A program made the translations under genes and the position numbers. Under the pieces are notes generated by a model, which had not been told where the DNA came from, ran no database searches, and worked only from the letters and a program-made list of their open reading frames with translations. Source: Marinobacter xestospongiae (lineage in GTDB: Bacteria; Pseudomonadota; Gammaproteobacteria; Pseudomonadales; Oleiphilaceae). From it: a stretch of DNA of 64,000 nucleotides. Of this stretch, positions 18,131-26,777 are shown in pieces. Position 1 is the stretch's first letter. Each line of letters begins with the position of its first letter. The stretch is from positions 124,001 to 188,000 of the forward strand of contig NZ_JAKZAK010000008.1 of assembly GCF_023156385.1 (NCBI RefSeq), given 5' to 3'.

Positions 18131-19270
18131 ATGGCGGAAGACAGCGACGACAGTAGTCAGGAAAAGACCGAAGACGCCACCCCCCGACGATTGGAAAAAG
18201 CCCGGGAAGAGGGCCAGACCGCGCGATCCCGCGAACTGGCCACCATGGCTGTGCTGATTGTGGGGGCCGGTGGCCTGCTGGTGTTCGGCGCGAGCATGGG
18301 TAAGGCCTTCGCCAACATCATGCGCAACAGTTTCGACATTGAGCGCGACACCATCTTCGATACCAGCCAGATGAGCATCCAGCTGCTGGCTGCGGCGGAG
18401 GAGGCGACACTGGCGGTGGCGCCCCTGCTGGTGTTGTTGCTGGTGGCTGCCATTGCCGGTTCCATTGGCATTGGCGGGCTGCTGTTCAGTGGCAAGGCGA
18501 TCATGCCGAAACTGAACCGCATGGACCCGATCAAGGGGCTCAAGCGGATGTTCTCCATGCGCTCGCTGATTGAGCTGGTTAAAGGGATTGCCAAGGTGGG
18601 GCTGGTGATGGTGGTCGCCATCCTGATCCTGGACCTGCGCACCGATGACCTGCTCAGTATCGCCGAGGAGCCGCCAGTGCCCGCCATGAGCCACGTGGTG
18701 TGGACCCTGGGCTGGAGCTTTTTCCTGCTGTCCTGTGCCACCATCCTGATCGCGGTGATTGACGTACCGTTCCAGATCTACGATCACCAGAAAAAGCTGC
18801 GGATGACCAAGCAGGAGGTCAAGGACGAGTTCAAGGACACCGAGGGCAAACCAGAGGTGAAGGGGCGGATACGCCAGTTGCAGCGGGAAATGGCGCAACG
18901 GCGGATGATGCAGGATGTCCCCGATGCCGACGTGGTCATCACCAACCCCAGTCACTACGCGGTAGCTCTGAAGTACGATCAGGCCACCATGGCGGCTCCG
19001 ATCGTGGTGGCCAAGGGCGCGGATGACGTCGCCTTCAAGATCATGGAAATTGCTCGGGAGCACCGTGTGGACGTGTTGCGGACGCCACCTCTGACCCGGG
19101 CGGTCTATCACAACACCGAAGTGGGCGGCGAGATTCCGGACGGACTGTACATGGCCATCGCCCAGGTGCTTGCCTACCTGTTCCAGCTACGCCAGTTCCG
19201 TCGAGGTCAGGGCGCCAAGCCCGGCATGCCAGACTTCCCGATCCCGCGGGATCTGCGGCGCGACTCTTAG
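18131..19270 (+). CDS. flhB: Flagellar export specificity switch protein FlhB
   Basis: A 379-residue protein. The N-terminus is the family signature (SSQEKTEDATPRRLEKAREE). Four membrane helices span about 32-210, followed by the linker and the cytoplasmic autocleavage domain. The cleavage site reads N272-P273-S274-H275, where most homologues have NPTH. The following YAVALKYDQ and EIPDGLYMAIAQVLAY are normal. A free copy of this C-terminal domain type is encoded at 40499-40831. flhB ends the plus-strand run, facing the methyltransferase gene. Confidence 0.96.
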   Translation: MAEDSDDSSQEKTEDATPRRLEKAREEGQTARSRELATMAVLIVGAGGLLVFGASMGKAFANIMRNSFDIERDTIFDTSQMSIQLLAAAEEATLAVAPLLVLLLVAAIAGSIGIGGLLFSGKAIMPKLNRMDPIKGLKRMFSMRSLIELVKGIAKVGLVMVVAILILDLRTDDLLSIAEEPPVPAMSHVVWTLGWSFFLLSCATILIAVIDVPFQIYDHQKKLRMTKQEVKDEFKDTEGKPEVKGRIRQLQREMAQRRMMQDVPDADVVITNPSHYAVALKYDQATMAAPIVVAKGADDVAFKIMEIAREHRVDVLRTPPLTRAVYHNTEVGGEIPDGLYMAIAQVLAYLFQLRQFRRGQGAKPGMPDFPIPRDLRRDS

Positions 19271-19289
19271 GGGGCAAACAGCTAGGGCG

Positions 19290-20180
19290 TCAAACAGCAG
19301 TGCCCTGGAGTGTGTCCCGGGATGGCCCCGTCCGGGCTTCAATGACCCGCACCATGGGGTTGTCCCGACTCCGGGGGATCGCCAGGGTGTGATAGAAGTC
19401 CCTGGGGTTGTGGACGTTCGTCGCCGCAAACCCCAGGTTCTCAAAATGGCTGGCGGCGTGGCCGTCGTCCCGGAAATGGAAGCTGACCTGGCTCTGGGTC
19501 ATTCCTCCGAGTACCTTGCTGAGTAGATCGATGCTGCCACGCAGCAGTGGCTGGGGTGGCAGCAGATAGCTGTCCGTGAGGTAGACCGAGCCGGGGCGTC
19601 GGGCGAGTGCGGTGGCAAGCCGTTGCCAGAAATCGCTGATTACCGGCAGTGAGAAGTAGTTGGTCAGACCTTCGGTCACCACAGTCACCGGGCCGCCGGC
19701 GTCGAAACAGCGGTCGATCACCGTTTCCAGGGCCTGCTCGCCGGATGGGGCCAGAATGTCGATGGGGGTAACCTGGTGATGGTGGCCAAGATGGCCGCTG
19801 GCTGCCAGCTTGGCGGACTTGCGCCGGGCCATGTCAGTCAGGTCGGCTTCCACCATGTGTAGGTTAGGGAAGCGTTGCCGCAGGCGAATGCCTCGCGGGG
19901 AAAGACCGCAGGCAATCTCCAGCACCTGGCAAGCGCCGTGCTGGCGGATGGTCTGTTCGATCAGATGATCAATGATCAGGTGGCGTTGCAGCAGAAAGGT
20001 TCGCAGGTTGCCGCCAGCAATCTGGCGGCTGACGGCTTCAAACGGGCTCATCAGCTGATAGAGCCATTTGCCCTGAACGGTGGTGAGGCTATCGTCGGAG
20101 AGCCCATTCCGGTGCCAGACGGCACCGGTGTAGAGGGCTGTGAAGCTGATACCGGAACTGTCAGTCGGCTTGGTGCTCAT
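19290..20180 (-). CDS. Class I SAM-dependent methyltransferase, LCMT/PPM1-like family
   Basis: A 296-residue protein. The SAM site has the leucine carboxyl methyltransferase (Tcmp/PPM1) pattern VLEIACGLSPRGIRLRQRF, then VEADLTDMARRK, VVTEGLTNYFS and SVYLTDSYLLPP. Substrate unknown. I chose the ATG at 20180, inside the last 20 bases of uraA; a longer frame to 20318 lies wholly in uraA. The overlap suggests coupled translation with a uracil transporter, a link I cannot explain. It converges on flhB with 19 bases between stops. Confidence 0.8.
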   Translation of the reverse strand: MSTKPTDSSGISFTALYTGAVWHRNGLSDDSLTTVQGKWLYQLMSPFEAVSRQIAGGNLRTFLLQRHLIIDHLIEQTIRQHGACQVLEIACGLSPRGIRLRQRFPNLHMVEADLTDMARRKSAKLAASGHLGHHHQVTPIDILAPSGEQALETVIDRCFDAGGPVTVVTEGLTNYFSLPVISDFWQRLATALARRPGSVYLTDSYLLPPQPLLRGSIDLLSKVLGGMTQSQVSFHFRDDGHAASHFENLGFAATNVHNPRDFYHTLAIPRSRDNPMVRVIEARTGPSRDTLQGTAV

Positions 20181-21417
20181 AGATGGCTTTTCCCCAGGCT
20201 TCCCTGTCGCCGGGCAGAACCAGGTTGAGCGCAATGGCGACGACCGCACACAGGGCAATGCCTTCCATGTGGCCGAGTACCATGCCGCCGATGCCGAACA
20301 CCAATGTGACGCCGACAATCACCAGGTTGCGTGCTTCCGACAGATCCACCTGGTGGCGGATCAGGGAGTTCAGGCCTACCACGGCAATCGAGCCGAACAG
20401 CAGGCACAGGATGCCGCCCATCACCGGGACCGGGATGGTCTGCAGGGCTGCCCCGAATTTGCCGACAAAGGCCAGCACGATGGCAGTGACAGCAGCCCAC
20501 AGCATCACCCGCGGATTGAAATTGCGGGTCAGCATGACCGCACCAGTCACCTCGGAATAGGTGGTGTTGGGCGGTCCGCCGAGCAGGGCAGCGGAACTGG
20601 TAGCGAGCCCGTCACCCAGCAGGGTGCGGTGCAGGCCGGGTTTCTTCAGGTAGTTCTTGCCAGTGACGTTGCTGATCGCCAGCACGTCACCGATGTGTTC
20701 GATTGCCGGCGCAATCGCTACCGGAATCATGAACAGGATCGCCGACCAGCCAAACTCCGGAGCCACGAAGTTGGGCATCGCCAGCCAGGGCGCTTCCAGA
20801 ATCGGGGTGTAGTCGACAATGCCGGTGATGGCCGAGAGCACGTAACCGGTTACCACACCAAACATGATCGGAATCAGCCGGAACAGGCCCTTGGCCCAGA
20901 CGGAGGCCACAATGGTGACGATCAGCGAGGCCATGGCAATCAGAATGGCGGTGTCGTAGGGCACCAGCTGGGCACTGCCGTCACCGGCGCGACCGGAGGC
21001 CATGTGCACGGCCACTGGCGCCAGGCTGAGGCCGATCACCATGATCACCGGGCCAATCACCACCGGCGGCAGCAGGCGGTTGATGAACCCGGTACCGCGG
21101 AGTTTGACCAGCCCGCTGAGGAGAATGTAGAGGATACCCGCAGCCACCAGGCCGCCCAGGGTTTCCTCCAGACCAAACTTGGTTTTGGCAGCCAGGATCG
21201 GTGCGATAAAGGCGAAGGACGAGGCCAGAAAGATGGGGATCTGCCCGCCCGTCACCAAATGGAAGATCAGGGTGCCCATGCCCGCGGTGAACAGCGCGAC
21301 ATTCGGGTCCATACCGGTGATCAGTGGCATCAGCACCAGGGCGCCGAATGCCACCAGCAGCATCTGCGAGCCGGCCAGGACCTGCCGCAGGATTCCGGTG
21401 GTTGAAGGGGACTGCAT
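20161..21417 (-). CDS. uraA: Uracil permease (nucleobase-cation symporter family 2)
   Basis: A 418-residue inner-membrane protein with about 14 hydrophobic segments. Family patterns are PIFLASSFAFIAPILAA, AIEHIGDVLAISNVTGKN and GLATSSAALLGGPPNTTYSE with the conserved NTTYSE, and MGGILCLLFGSIAVVGLNSL. It starts two bases after the upp stop, so uracil uptake and its conversion to UMP are encoded together. Confidence 0.94.
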   Translation of the reverse strand: MQSPSTTGILRQVLAGSQMLLVAFGALVLMPLITGMDPNVALFTAGMGTLIFHLVTGGQIPIFLASSFAFIAPILAAKTKFGLEETLGGLVAAGILYILLSGLVKLRGTGFINRLLPPVVIGPVIMVIGLSLAPVAVHMASGRAGDGSAQLVPYDTAILIAMASLIVTIVASVWAKGLFRLIPIMFGVVTGYVLSAITGIVDYTPILEAPWLAMPNFVAPEFGWSAILFMIPVAIAPAIEHIGDVLAISNVTGKNYLKKPGLHRTLLGDGLATSSAALLGGPPNTTYSEVTGAVMLTRNFNPRVMLWAAVTAIVLAFVGKFGAALQTIPVPVMGGILCLLFGSIAVVGLNSLIRHQVDLSEARNLVIVGVTLVFGIGGMVLGHMEGIALCAVVAIALNLVLPGDREAWGKAIYEHQAD

Positions 21418-21419
21418 GT

Positions 21420-22058
21420 TCAGATGTCCTTTTGCTTGGTGCCGAAAATCTTGTCGCCGGCATCACCCAGGCCAGGCAGAATATACCCTTTTTCATTCAG
21501 GCACTGGTCAATGGAGGCCGTATAGATGGACACATCGGGATGGGCCTCCAGCACCTTTTCCACACCTTCCGGTGCCGCGACCAGAACCAGCGCGCGGATC
21601 TCGGTGCTGCCGGCCTTCTTCAGCAGGTCGATGGTACCGATCATGGAACCACCGGTCGCCAGCATCGGATCAATGATGATGGCCATGCGCTGGTCCAGCT
21701 CGCCCACCAGTTTCTCCAGGTAGGTGCTGGCTTCCAGGGTTTCCTCGTTGCGGACCTGGCCCACCACACTGACCCGAGCGCCGGGAATCAGACTCAGCAC
21801 GCCATCCATCATGCCCAGACCGGCACGCAGGATCGGGACGATGGTGACTTTCTTGCCGGTGATCTGCTCCACCTTCACCGGACCTGCCCAGCCTTCGATG
21901 GTGGCCTCGTCGAGCGAGAAATCCTGGGTCGCCTCGTAGGTCAGCAGGGCGGACACCTCCTGCGCCAACTCACGAAAATTCTTGGTGCTGATATCGGCCC
22001 GGCGCATCAGGCCGAGTTTGTGGCGGATAAGGGGGTGTTTCACCTCGTGAATGGGCAT
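21420..22058 (-). CDS. upp: Uracil phosphoribosyltransferase
   Basis: A 212-residue enzyme that makes UMP from uracil and PRPP. The PRPP loop ([20 protein letters not shown]) and uracil-binding C-terminus ([17 protein letters not shown]) are intact; the N-terminus ([20 protein letters not shown]) is standard. First gene of the minus-strand upp-uraA-methyltransferase unit, divergent from flhA. Confidence 0.97.
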   Translation of the reverse strand: MPIHEVKHPLIRHKLGLMRRADISTKNFRELAQEVSALLTYEATQDFSLDEATIEGWAGPVKVEQITGKKVTIVPILRAGLGMMDGVLSLIPGARVSVVGQVRNEETLEASTYLEKLVGELDQRMAIIIDPMLATGGSMIGTIDLLKKAGSTEIRALVLVAAPEGVEKVLEAHPDVSIYTASIDQCLNEKGYILPGLGDAGDKIFGTKQKDI

Positions 22059-22165
22059 GGCTCACCTACTGTGTTCTGGATTGCGGAAATTGGGGAAATA
22101 TCGGCGCAAGGATAACGTATATCGCTGGGGGCGTCAGGCGTTGCCGCGCAATTGCGGGTAAGGAG

Positions 22166-22181
22166 TGGTACAGATATTGCG
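22166..22181 (+). promoter_or_regulatory. Sigma-54 promoter of flhA
   Basis: TGGTACAGATATTGCG keeps TGG-AC and TTGC of the RpoN consensus with exact -24/-12 spacing. It is 94 bases before the chosen flhA start, in the 216-base gap shared with divergent upp. flhA is RpoN- and FleQ-dependent in Pseudomonas. Confidence 0.75.
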
Positions 22182-22207
22182 ACAACGACAGGGAACGGCG
22201 CTTGGGC

Positions 22208-22221
22208 GTCAAATTTTCGAC
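22208..22221. promoter_or_regulatory. FleQ-box-like element downstream of the flhA promoter
   Basis: GTCAAATTTTCGAC has GTC...GAC ends at the 14-base spacing of the Pseudomonas FleQ box. It sits about 27 bases past the -12 element, matching reports that FleQ binds downstream of the start at flhA in P. aeruginosa. It shares the flanking GGCGTCAAAT with the element before flhF (24453). Binding is inferred. Confidence 0.45.
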
Positions 22222-22274
22222 CGGATTTCGTTGCAGCGACGGCTGCGATGACAGTAAGGGGAGTATTACCGGGC

Positions 22275-24440
22275 ATGGACCGAGCGCTAGTCCTGAACAA
22301 CGTCAAATCCCTGACGCGGGGGAACCTGGGCATCCCTCTCATGCTGATAGCGCTGCTGGGCATGATGATTCTGCCCATGCCCACCTTCCTGTTGGATGTC
22401 CTGTTCACCTTCAACATCACCCTGTCCATCGTCATCCTGCTGGTGTGTGTGTACGCCTTGCGGCCAATGGAGTTTGCGGCTTTCCCCACGGTCTTGCTGG
22501 TGGCCACACTGCTGCGACTGGCCCTCAACGTGGCTTCCACCCGGATCGTACTGCTCAATGGTCATGCCGGTGGTGACGCCGCCGGTAAGGTCATCGAGTC
22601 CTTCGGCGCGGTGCTGATTGGCGGCAACTACGCGGTTGGTCTGGTGGTGTTTGCGATTCTGATGATCATCAACTTCATGGTGGTCACCAAGGGTGCCGGC
22701 CGGGTGTCTGAAGTCAGTGCCCGCTTCACCCTCGATGCCATGCCAGGCAAGCAGATGGCGATCGATGCCGATCTCAACGCCGGCCTGATCAACCAGGACG
22801 AGGCCAAGCATCGTCGCGAAGAGATTGCCCAGGAGGCCGACTTCTATGGCTCCATGGACGGTGCCAGCAAGTTCGTGAAGGGCGATGCCATTGCCGGGCT
22901 GCTGATCCTGCTGATCAACATCGTCGGCGGCGTGGTCATCGGTATGCTCCAGCACGGGCTGGATTTCACCACCGCGATGCAGAACTACGCCCTGCTCACC
23001 ATTGGTGACGGACTGGTGGCGCAGATTCCGTCGTTGCTGCTGTCGACCTCCGCCGCGATCATGGTCACCCGGGTCACTACCTCCCAGGATATGGGCAGCC
23101 AGATCATCCAGCAGATGTTCAATGGGCCCAAGGCGCTGTCGATCGCTGCCGGCATCCTGATTCTGCTGGGCCTGATTCCCGGCATGCCTCACCTGGCGTT
23201 CCTGGGGCTGGGTGGCATTGCCGCCGCTGCGGCCTACTTCATCTGGCAGCGGGACCGACAGACCGTTGAGGAAGGCGGTGCCTTCCCGGCACGCGGTGGT
23301 GGCATGCCGGCACCGCGTCCGGGTGGTGATGCTCCCGGTGGTGCCGGTCCGGACCAGTCGTTGCCGGCGCCCACCGAAACCCGGGAACTGGGCTGGGAGG
23401 ACGTTTCCACCGTCGATGTGGTGGGGCTGGAAGTGGGTTACCGGCTGATTCCGCTGGTGGACAAGAGTCAGGGTGGGCAACTGCTGACGCGGATAAAGGG
23501 CGTGCGCAAGAAACTGTCCCAGGACCTGGGATTCCTGATGCCGTCGGTGCACATCCGTGACAATCTGGACCTGATGCCCAACGTCTATCGCATCACCCTG
23601 ATGGGGGTCACCATCGCCGAAGCGGAGATTCATCCGGACCGGGAACTGGCGATCGACCCCGGCCAGGTGTTCGGCAAGGTTGAGGGCATCGAAGGCAAAG
23701 ACCCGGCCTTTGGGCTGAACGCCTGCTGGATCGAGGAAAGCAAGAAGGATCAGGCCCAGACCCTGGGGTATACCGTGGTGGATGCCAGCACGGTGGTGGC
23801 GACCCACCTCAATCAGGTTCTGCAGAAGCATGCCCACGAACTGCTGGGGCATGAAGAAGCGCAGAAGTGGCTGGATCAGCTGGAGAAGCTGTCACCGAAG
23901 CTGGCCGAAGAGCTGGTGCCGACCACGGTCTCCATCAGCATTCTGCTGAAGGTATTGCAGAGCCTGCTGAAAGAAGAGGTGCCGATCCGCGACATGCGCT
24001 CCATTGCCGAAGCCATCGTCAACCTCCATCCCCGCAGCCAGGACCCGAAAGTGCTGACCACAGCGGCGCGCCAGGCGCTGCGGCGGATGATCGTACAAAG
24101 CATCTGTGGCAACGAATCCGAGATTCCGGTGATCACCCTCGATCCGGAGTTGGAACAGATGTTGCTAAAGTCTCTGCAGCAGAGTCAACAAGCCGGCGGT
24201 GGCGAAGACATCGGGCTGGTGCTGGAACCGAACATGGTCGAGAAGCTCCAGCGCTCGCTGCAGGAGAGTGTGCAGCGCCAGGAGATGCTCGGGAAGCCCG
24301 CCATCCTGCTGGTATCAGGGCCTTTGCGGCCGGTGTTGGCGAAATTTGCCAGTTATGGCGTAGAGCGACTGCACGTGTTGTCCTATCAGGAAGTGCCGGA
24401 TAACAAGCAGATAACGATTGTGGCGTCCGTCGGGCAGTGA
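22275..24440 (+). CDS. flhA: Flagellar export gate protein FlhA
   Basis: A 721-residue protein forming the nonameric export ring. The N-terminal half has about eight membrane helices and the FHIPEP-type loop (LLRLALNVASTRIVLLNGHA, FVVVTKGAGRVSEVSARFTL-type region, DAMPGKQMAIDADLNAGLI). The cytoplasmic half binds chaperone-substrate complexes. The ATG at 22275 gives the family N-terminus MDRALVLNNVKSLTRGN; ATG 22248 and a frame to 22152 are alternatives without family support. Confidence 0.96.
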   Translation: MDRALVLNNVKSLTRGNLGIPLMLIALLGMMILPMPTFLLDVLFTFNITLSIVILLVCVYALRPMEFAAFPTVLLVATLLRLALNVASTRIVLLNGHAGGDAAGKVIESFGAVLIGGNYAVGLVVFAILMIINFMVVTKGAGRVSEVSARFTLDAMPGKQMAIDADLNAGLINQDEAKHRREEIAQEADFYGSMDGASKFVKGDAIAGLLILLINIVGGVVIGMLQHGLDFTTAMQNYALLTIGDGLVAQIPSLLLSTSAAIMVTRVTTSQDMGSQIIQQMFNGPKALSIAAGILILLGLIPGMPHLAFLGLGGIAAAAAYFIWQRDRQTVEEGGAFPARGGGMPAPRPGGDAPGGAGPDQSLPAPTETRELGWEDVSTVDVVGLEVGYRLIPLVDKSQGGQLLTRIKGVRKKLSQDLGFLMPSVHIRDNLDLMPNVYRITLMGVTIAEAEIHPDRELAIDPGQVFGKVEGIEGKDPAFGLNACWIEESKKDQAQTLGYTVVDASTVVATHLNQVLQKHAHELLGHEEAQKWLDQLEKLSPKLAEELVPTTVSISILLKVLQSLLKEEVPIRDMRSIAEAIVNLHPRSQDPKVLTTAARQALRRMIVQSICGNESEIPVITLDPELEQMLLKSLQQSQQAGGGEDIGLVLEPNMVEKLQRSLQESVQRQEMLGKPAILLVSGPLRPVLAKFASYGVERLHVLSYQEVPDNKQITIVASVGQ

Positions 24441-24452
24441 CAGAAAGTCGGC

Positions 24453-24466
24453 GTCAAATAGGTGAC
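24453..24466. promoter_or_regulatory. GTCA-N6-TGAC palindrome upstream of flhF (FleQ-box-like)
   Basis: GTCAAATAGGTGAC carries the same ends and length as the FleQ box and lies in the 58-base gap between flhA and flhF. The longer string GGCGTCAAAT is shared with the flhA element. FleQ control of flhF is known in Pseudomonas; no matching sigma-54 -24/-12 was found here. Confidence 0.45.
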
Positions 24467-24498
24467 AGGGGTGGCCTGATCACCACGGAGGATGAATC

Positions 24499-25839
24499 AT
24501 GAAGGTTAAACGGTTCTTTGCACCCACCATGGCCGAGGCGCTGAAGCTTGTCAGTGCCGATATGGGCCCGGACGCGGTGATCCTCTCCAACCGGAAGGTT
24601 GATGGCGGCGTGGAGATCGTGACCGCGTTGGACTACGACGAGAATGTGGCGCGCCAGCGTTTGGGGGAGTCGGCCGAAGAGGCCACCAACAGTGCCCGGC
24701 TGGCGGAATTGCAGGCAGATCAGCAGCGCAGGCTGGAAGAGGAGCTCAACCGCAGCAAGGCCCGGATCACCGAAGTCCGTGGCCACCAGTCTGAGTCCGT
24801 CCCGGCGTCGGCAGAGTCCGAGCCGGAAGGGTTTGTCGTCCGGGGACGGACGGATCTCGACTGGAATCTGCCGGAGCCTCAGCCGCAAACACGGCAGGTT
24901 CAGTCTCCGTCACAGCAGGTCCAGCACGATGAGCTGGCGGCGATGAAGGCGGAGATCCAGTCGTTACGGGACCTGGTGCAGGCACAGGGCGAGCAGCGCG
25001 CCAGCAGGTCGGAACCGGCTCCCGTGCAGCCCCAGCCGCAGCCGGCCCAGCACCGTCTGATGGAGCGGCTGCAGGACTTCGGTCTCAGCCATGATCTGGC
25101 AACAGCGCTGTCCCGCAGCCACGGCCGTGGTCGCCTGGAAGATGGCTGGAAGCAGGCGCTCAAGACCCTGGCCGCAGGCATCAAGACATCACGGGCAGAG
25201 TGGCTGGAGCAGGGCGGCATCTTCGCGCTGGTCGGCCCGACCGGTGCCGGCAAGACCACCACCATTGGCAAACTGGCGGCCCAGTATGTGCTGCGTCACG
25301 GCGCCGACTCGCTGGCGCTGGTGACCACTGACCGCTTCCGGGTTGCCGCCCATGAACAGCTGTTCGTGTTCGGGCGCATCCTCAACGTGCCGGTTCGGGT
25401 AGTGGATGACCGGCATTCCCTCGACGATATTCTGGCGGAGCTGTCAGACCGTCACCTGGTGCTGATCGATACCGCCGGCCTGAACCAGGGCGACAAGGGC
25501 TATCAGCAGCAACTGGCGGAGTTGGCGGGCAGCGATTATCCGATTCGCCCACACCTGGTGGTGTCCGCCACCAGTCAGCCCCGTATTATGAAATCCGTCT
25601 GGCATTGCTATAAGATGGCGGATCTTGCCGGTTGCGTAATTACCAAGCTGGACGAAGCGCTGACGCTGGGGGAATCCCTGGGGTTTGCCATGGAGACGGG
25701 GCTGCCGGTGGCCTATTATACCGATGGCCAGAAGATACCGGACGACCTGCACCACGCCGAACCGGCGACCCTGGTCCGCCAGGGTGTGGAACGGCTCAAG
25801 CAGGTACAGCGGGATGCGGTGGTGGCCGAGGGCGCCTGA
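24499..25839 (+). CDS. flhF: SRP-type GTPase FlhF, polar flagellum placement
   Basis: A 446-residue protein that sets the cell pole where the flagellum is built. Its basic N-terminus (MKVKRFFAPTMAEALKLVSA) binds the early structure. A Gln/Glu-rich linker and NG GTPase domain follow, with G1 GPTGAGKTTTIGKLAAQYVL, TTDRFRVAAHEQL, LIDTAGLNQGDKG and TKLDEALTLGESLG. GGAGG at 24487-24491 supports the ATG at 24499. Partner of FleN, the next gene. Confidence 0.97.
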   Translation: MKVKRFFAPTMAEALKLVSADMGPDAVILSNRKVDGGVEIVTALDYDENVARQRLGESAEEATNSARLAELQADQQRRLEEELNRSKARITEVRGHQSESVPASAESEPEGFVVRGRTDLDWNLPEPQPQTRQVQSPSQQVQHDELAAMKAEIQSLRDLVQAQGEQRASRSEPAPVQPQPQPAQHRLMERLQDFGLSHDLATALSRSHGRGRLEDGWKQALKTLAAGIKTSRAEWLEQGGIFALVGPTGAGKTTTIGKLAAQYVLRHGADSLALVTTDRFRVAAHEQLFVFGRILNVPVRVVDDRHSLDDILAELSDRHLVLIDTAGLNQGDKGYQQQLAELAGSDYPIRPHLVVSATSQPRIMKSVWHCYKMADLAGCVITKLDEALTLGESLGFAMETGLPVAYYTDGQKIPDDLHHAEPATLVRQGVERLKQVQRDAVVAEGA

Positions 25840-25934
25840 GCTGTTACCGGCGTCGACCGTAGTCAGTATTCAAGTAAACCAGTCATCGGCATCCGCGGGT
25901 GCCGGACACTGATGGGCAAGAGACAAGACACAAT

Positions 25935-26747
25935 ATGAGCAAATCACATCCGGTTCAGGTGATCGCGGTTACAGGTGGCAAGGGCGGCGTCGGCAAGAGC
26001 AATGTCTCGGTGAACCTTGGCATCGCGTTGGCCCAGAAGGGGCGCCGGGTGGTTTTGCTGGATGCCGATCTGGGGCTTGCCAACATCGACGTTTTGCTGG
26101 GTATTACCGCCAACAACAATCTGTCCGACGTGTTGAATGGTGAGTGCGATCTCCGCGATGTCTTGGTAGATGGCCCAGGCGGCATCAAGATCGTGCCGGC
26201 ATCCTCCGGTACCCAGAAGATGACCCAACTGTCACCGCTGGAGCATGCCGGCCTGATCAATGCGTTCAGTGAGCTGGGGGACCAGATCGACGTGCTCATC
26301 GTCGACACCGCAGCCGGCATTTCCGAGTCGGTGGTGAGCTTCCTGAGGGCCTCCCAAGAGCTGCTGCTGGTAGTCTGTGACGAGCCTACGTCGATCACCG
26401 ATGCCTACGCCCTGATCAAACTGATGAACCGCGATTACGGCATCAACCGCTTCCGCATCCTGGCCAACCAGGTTCGCAATGAGCAGGAAGGGCGACACCT
26501 GTTCGGAAAACTCGCCCGGGTAACCGAACGTTTCCTCGATGTCGCGCTACAATACACGGGAATAGTGCCCTACGACGAAGCCGTTAAAAAAGCCGTGCAG
26601 AGACAGCGGGCCGTGCTTGATGCCTATCCCCGAGCCAAGGCCTCCCTGGCCATCAAGGCGCTGGCCGAGCAGGTGGACAATTGGCCACTGCCGTCCTCTC
26701 CCCGCGGGCACCTGGAGTTTTTTGTCGAACGGCTCGTTGAGGTCTGA
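25935..26747 (+). CDS. fleN: Flagellar number regulator FleN (MinD/ParA ATPase)
   Basis: A 270-residue ATPase that limits cells to one flagellum by restraining FleQ. It has the deviant Walker A VTGGKGGVGKSNVSVNLG, then VVLLDADLGLANIDVLLG, VLIVDTAAGISESVVSFLRA and a C-terminal amphipathic tail (LEFFVERLVEV). I chose the ATG at 25935 (MSKSHPVQVIAV) over an upstream GTG at 25899. Next to flhF and fliA as in Pseudomonas and Vibrio. Confidence 0.96.
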   Translation: MSKSHPVQVIAVTGGKGGVGKSNVSVNLGIALAQKGRRVVLLDADLGLANIDVLLGITANNNLSDVLNGECDLRDVLVDGPGGIKIVPASSGTQKMTQLSPLEHAGLINAFSELGDQIDVLIVDTAAGISESVVSFLRASQELLLVVCDEPTSITDAYALIKLMNRDYGINRFRILANQVRNEQEGRHLFGKLARVTERFLDVALQYTGIVPYDEAVKKAVQRQRAVLDAYPRAKASLAIKALAEQVDNWPLPSSPRGHLEFFVERLVEV

Positions 26748-26777
26748 TTTATCCACCGTCACTGGTAAGCTGGTTAC

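Noticed and set aside
20140..21405. 421-codon plus-strand frame opposite uraA
   Set aside because: Shadow of the permease gene; His/Gln/Asp-rich and without motifs.
22287..23852. 521-codon minus-strand frame inside flhA
   Set aside because: Antisense to a conserved gene, rich in His and Gln, no recognisable fold.
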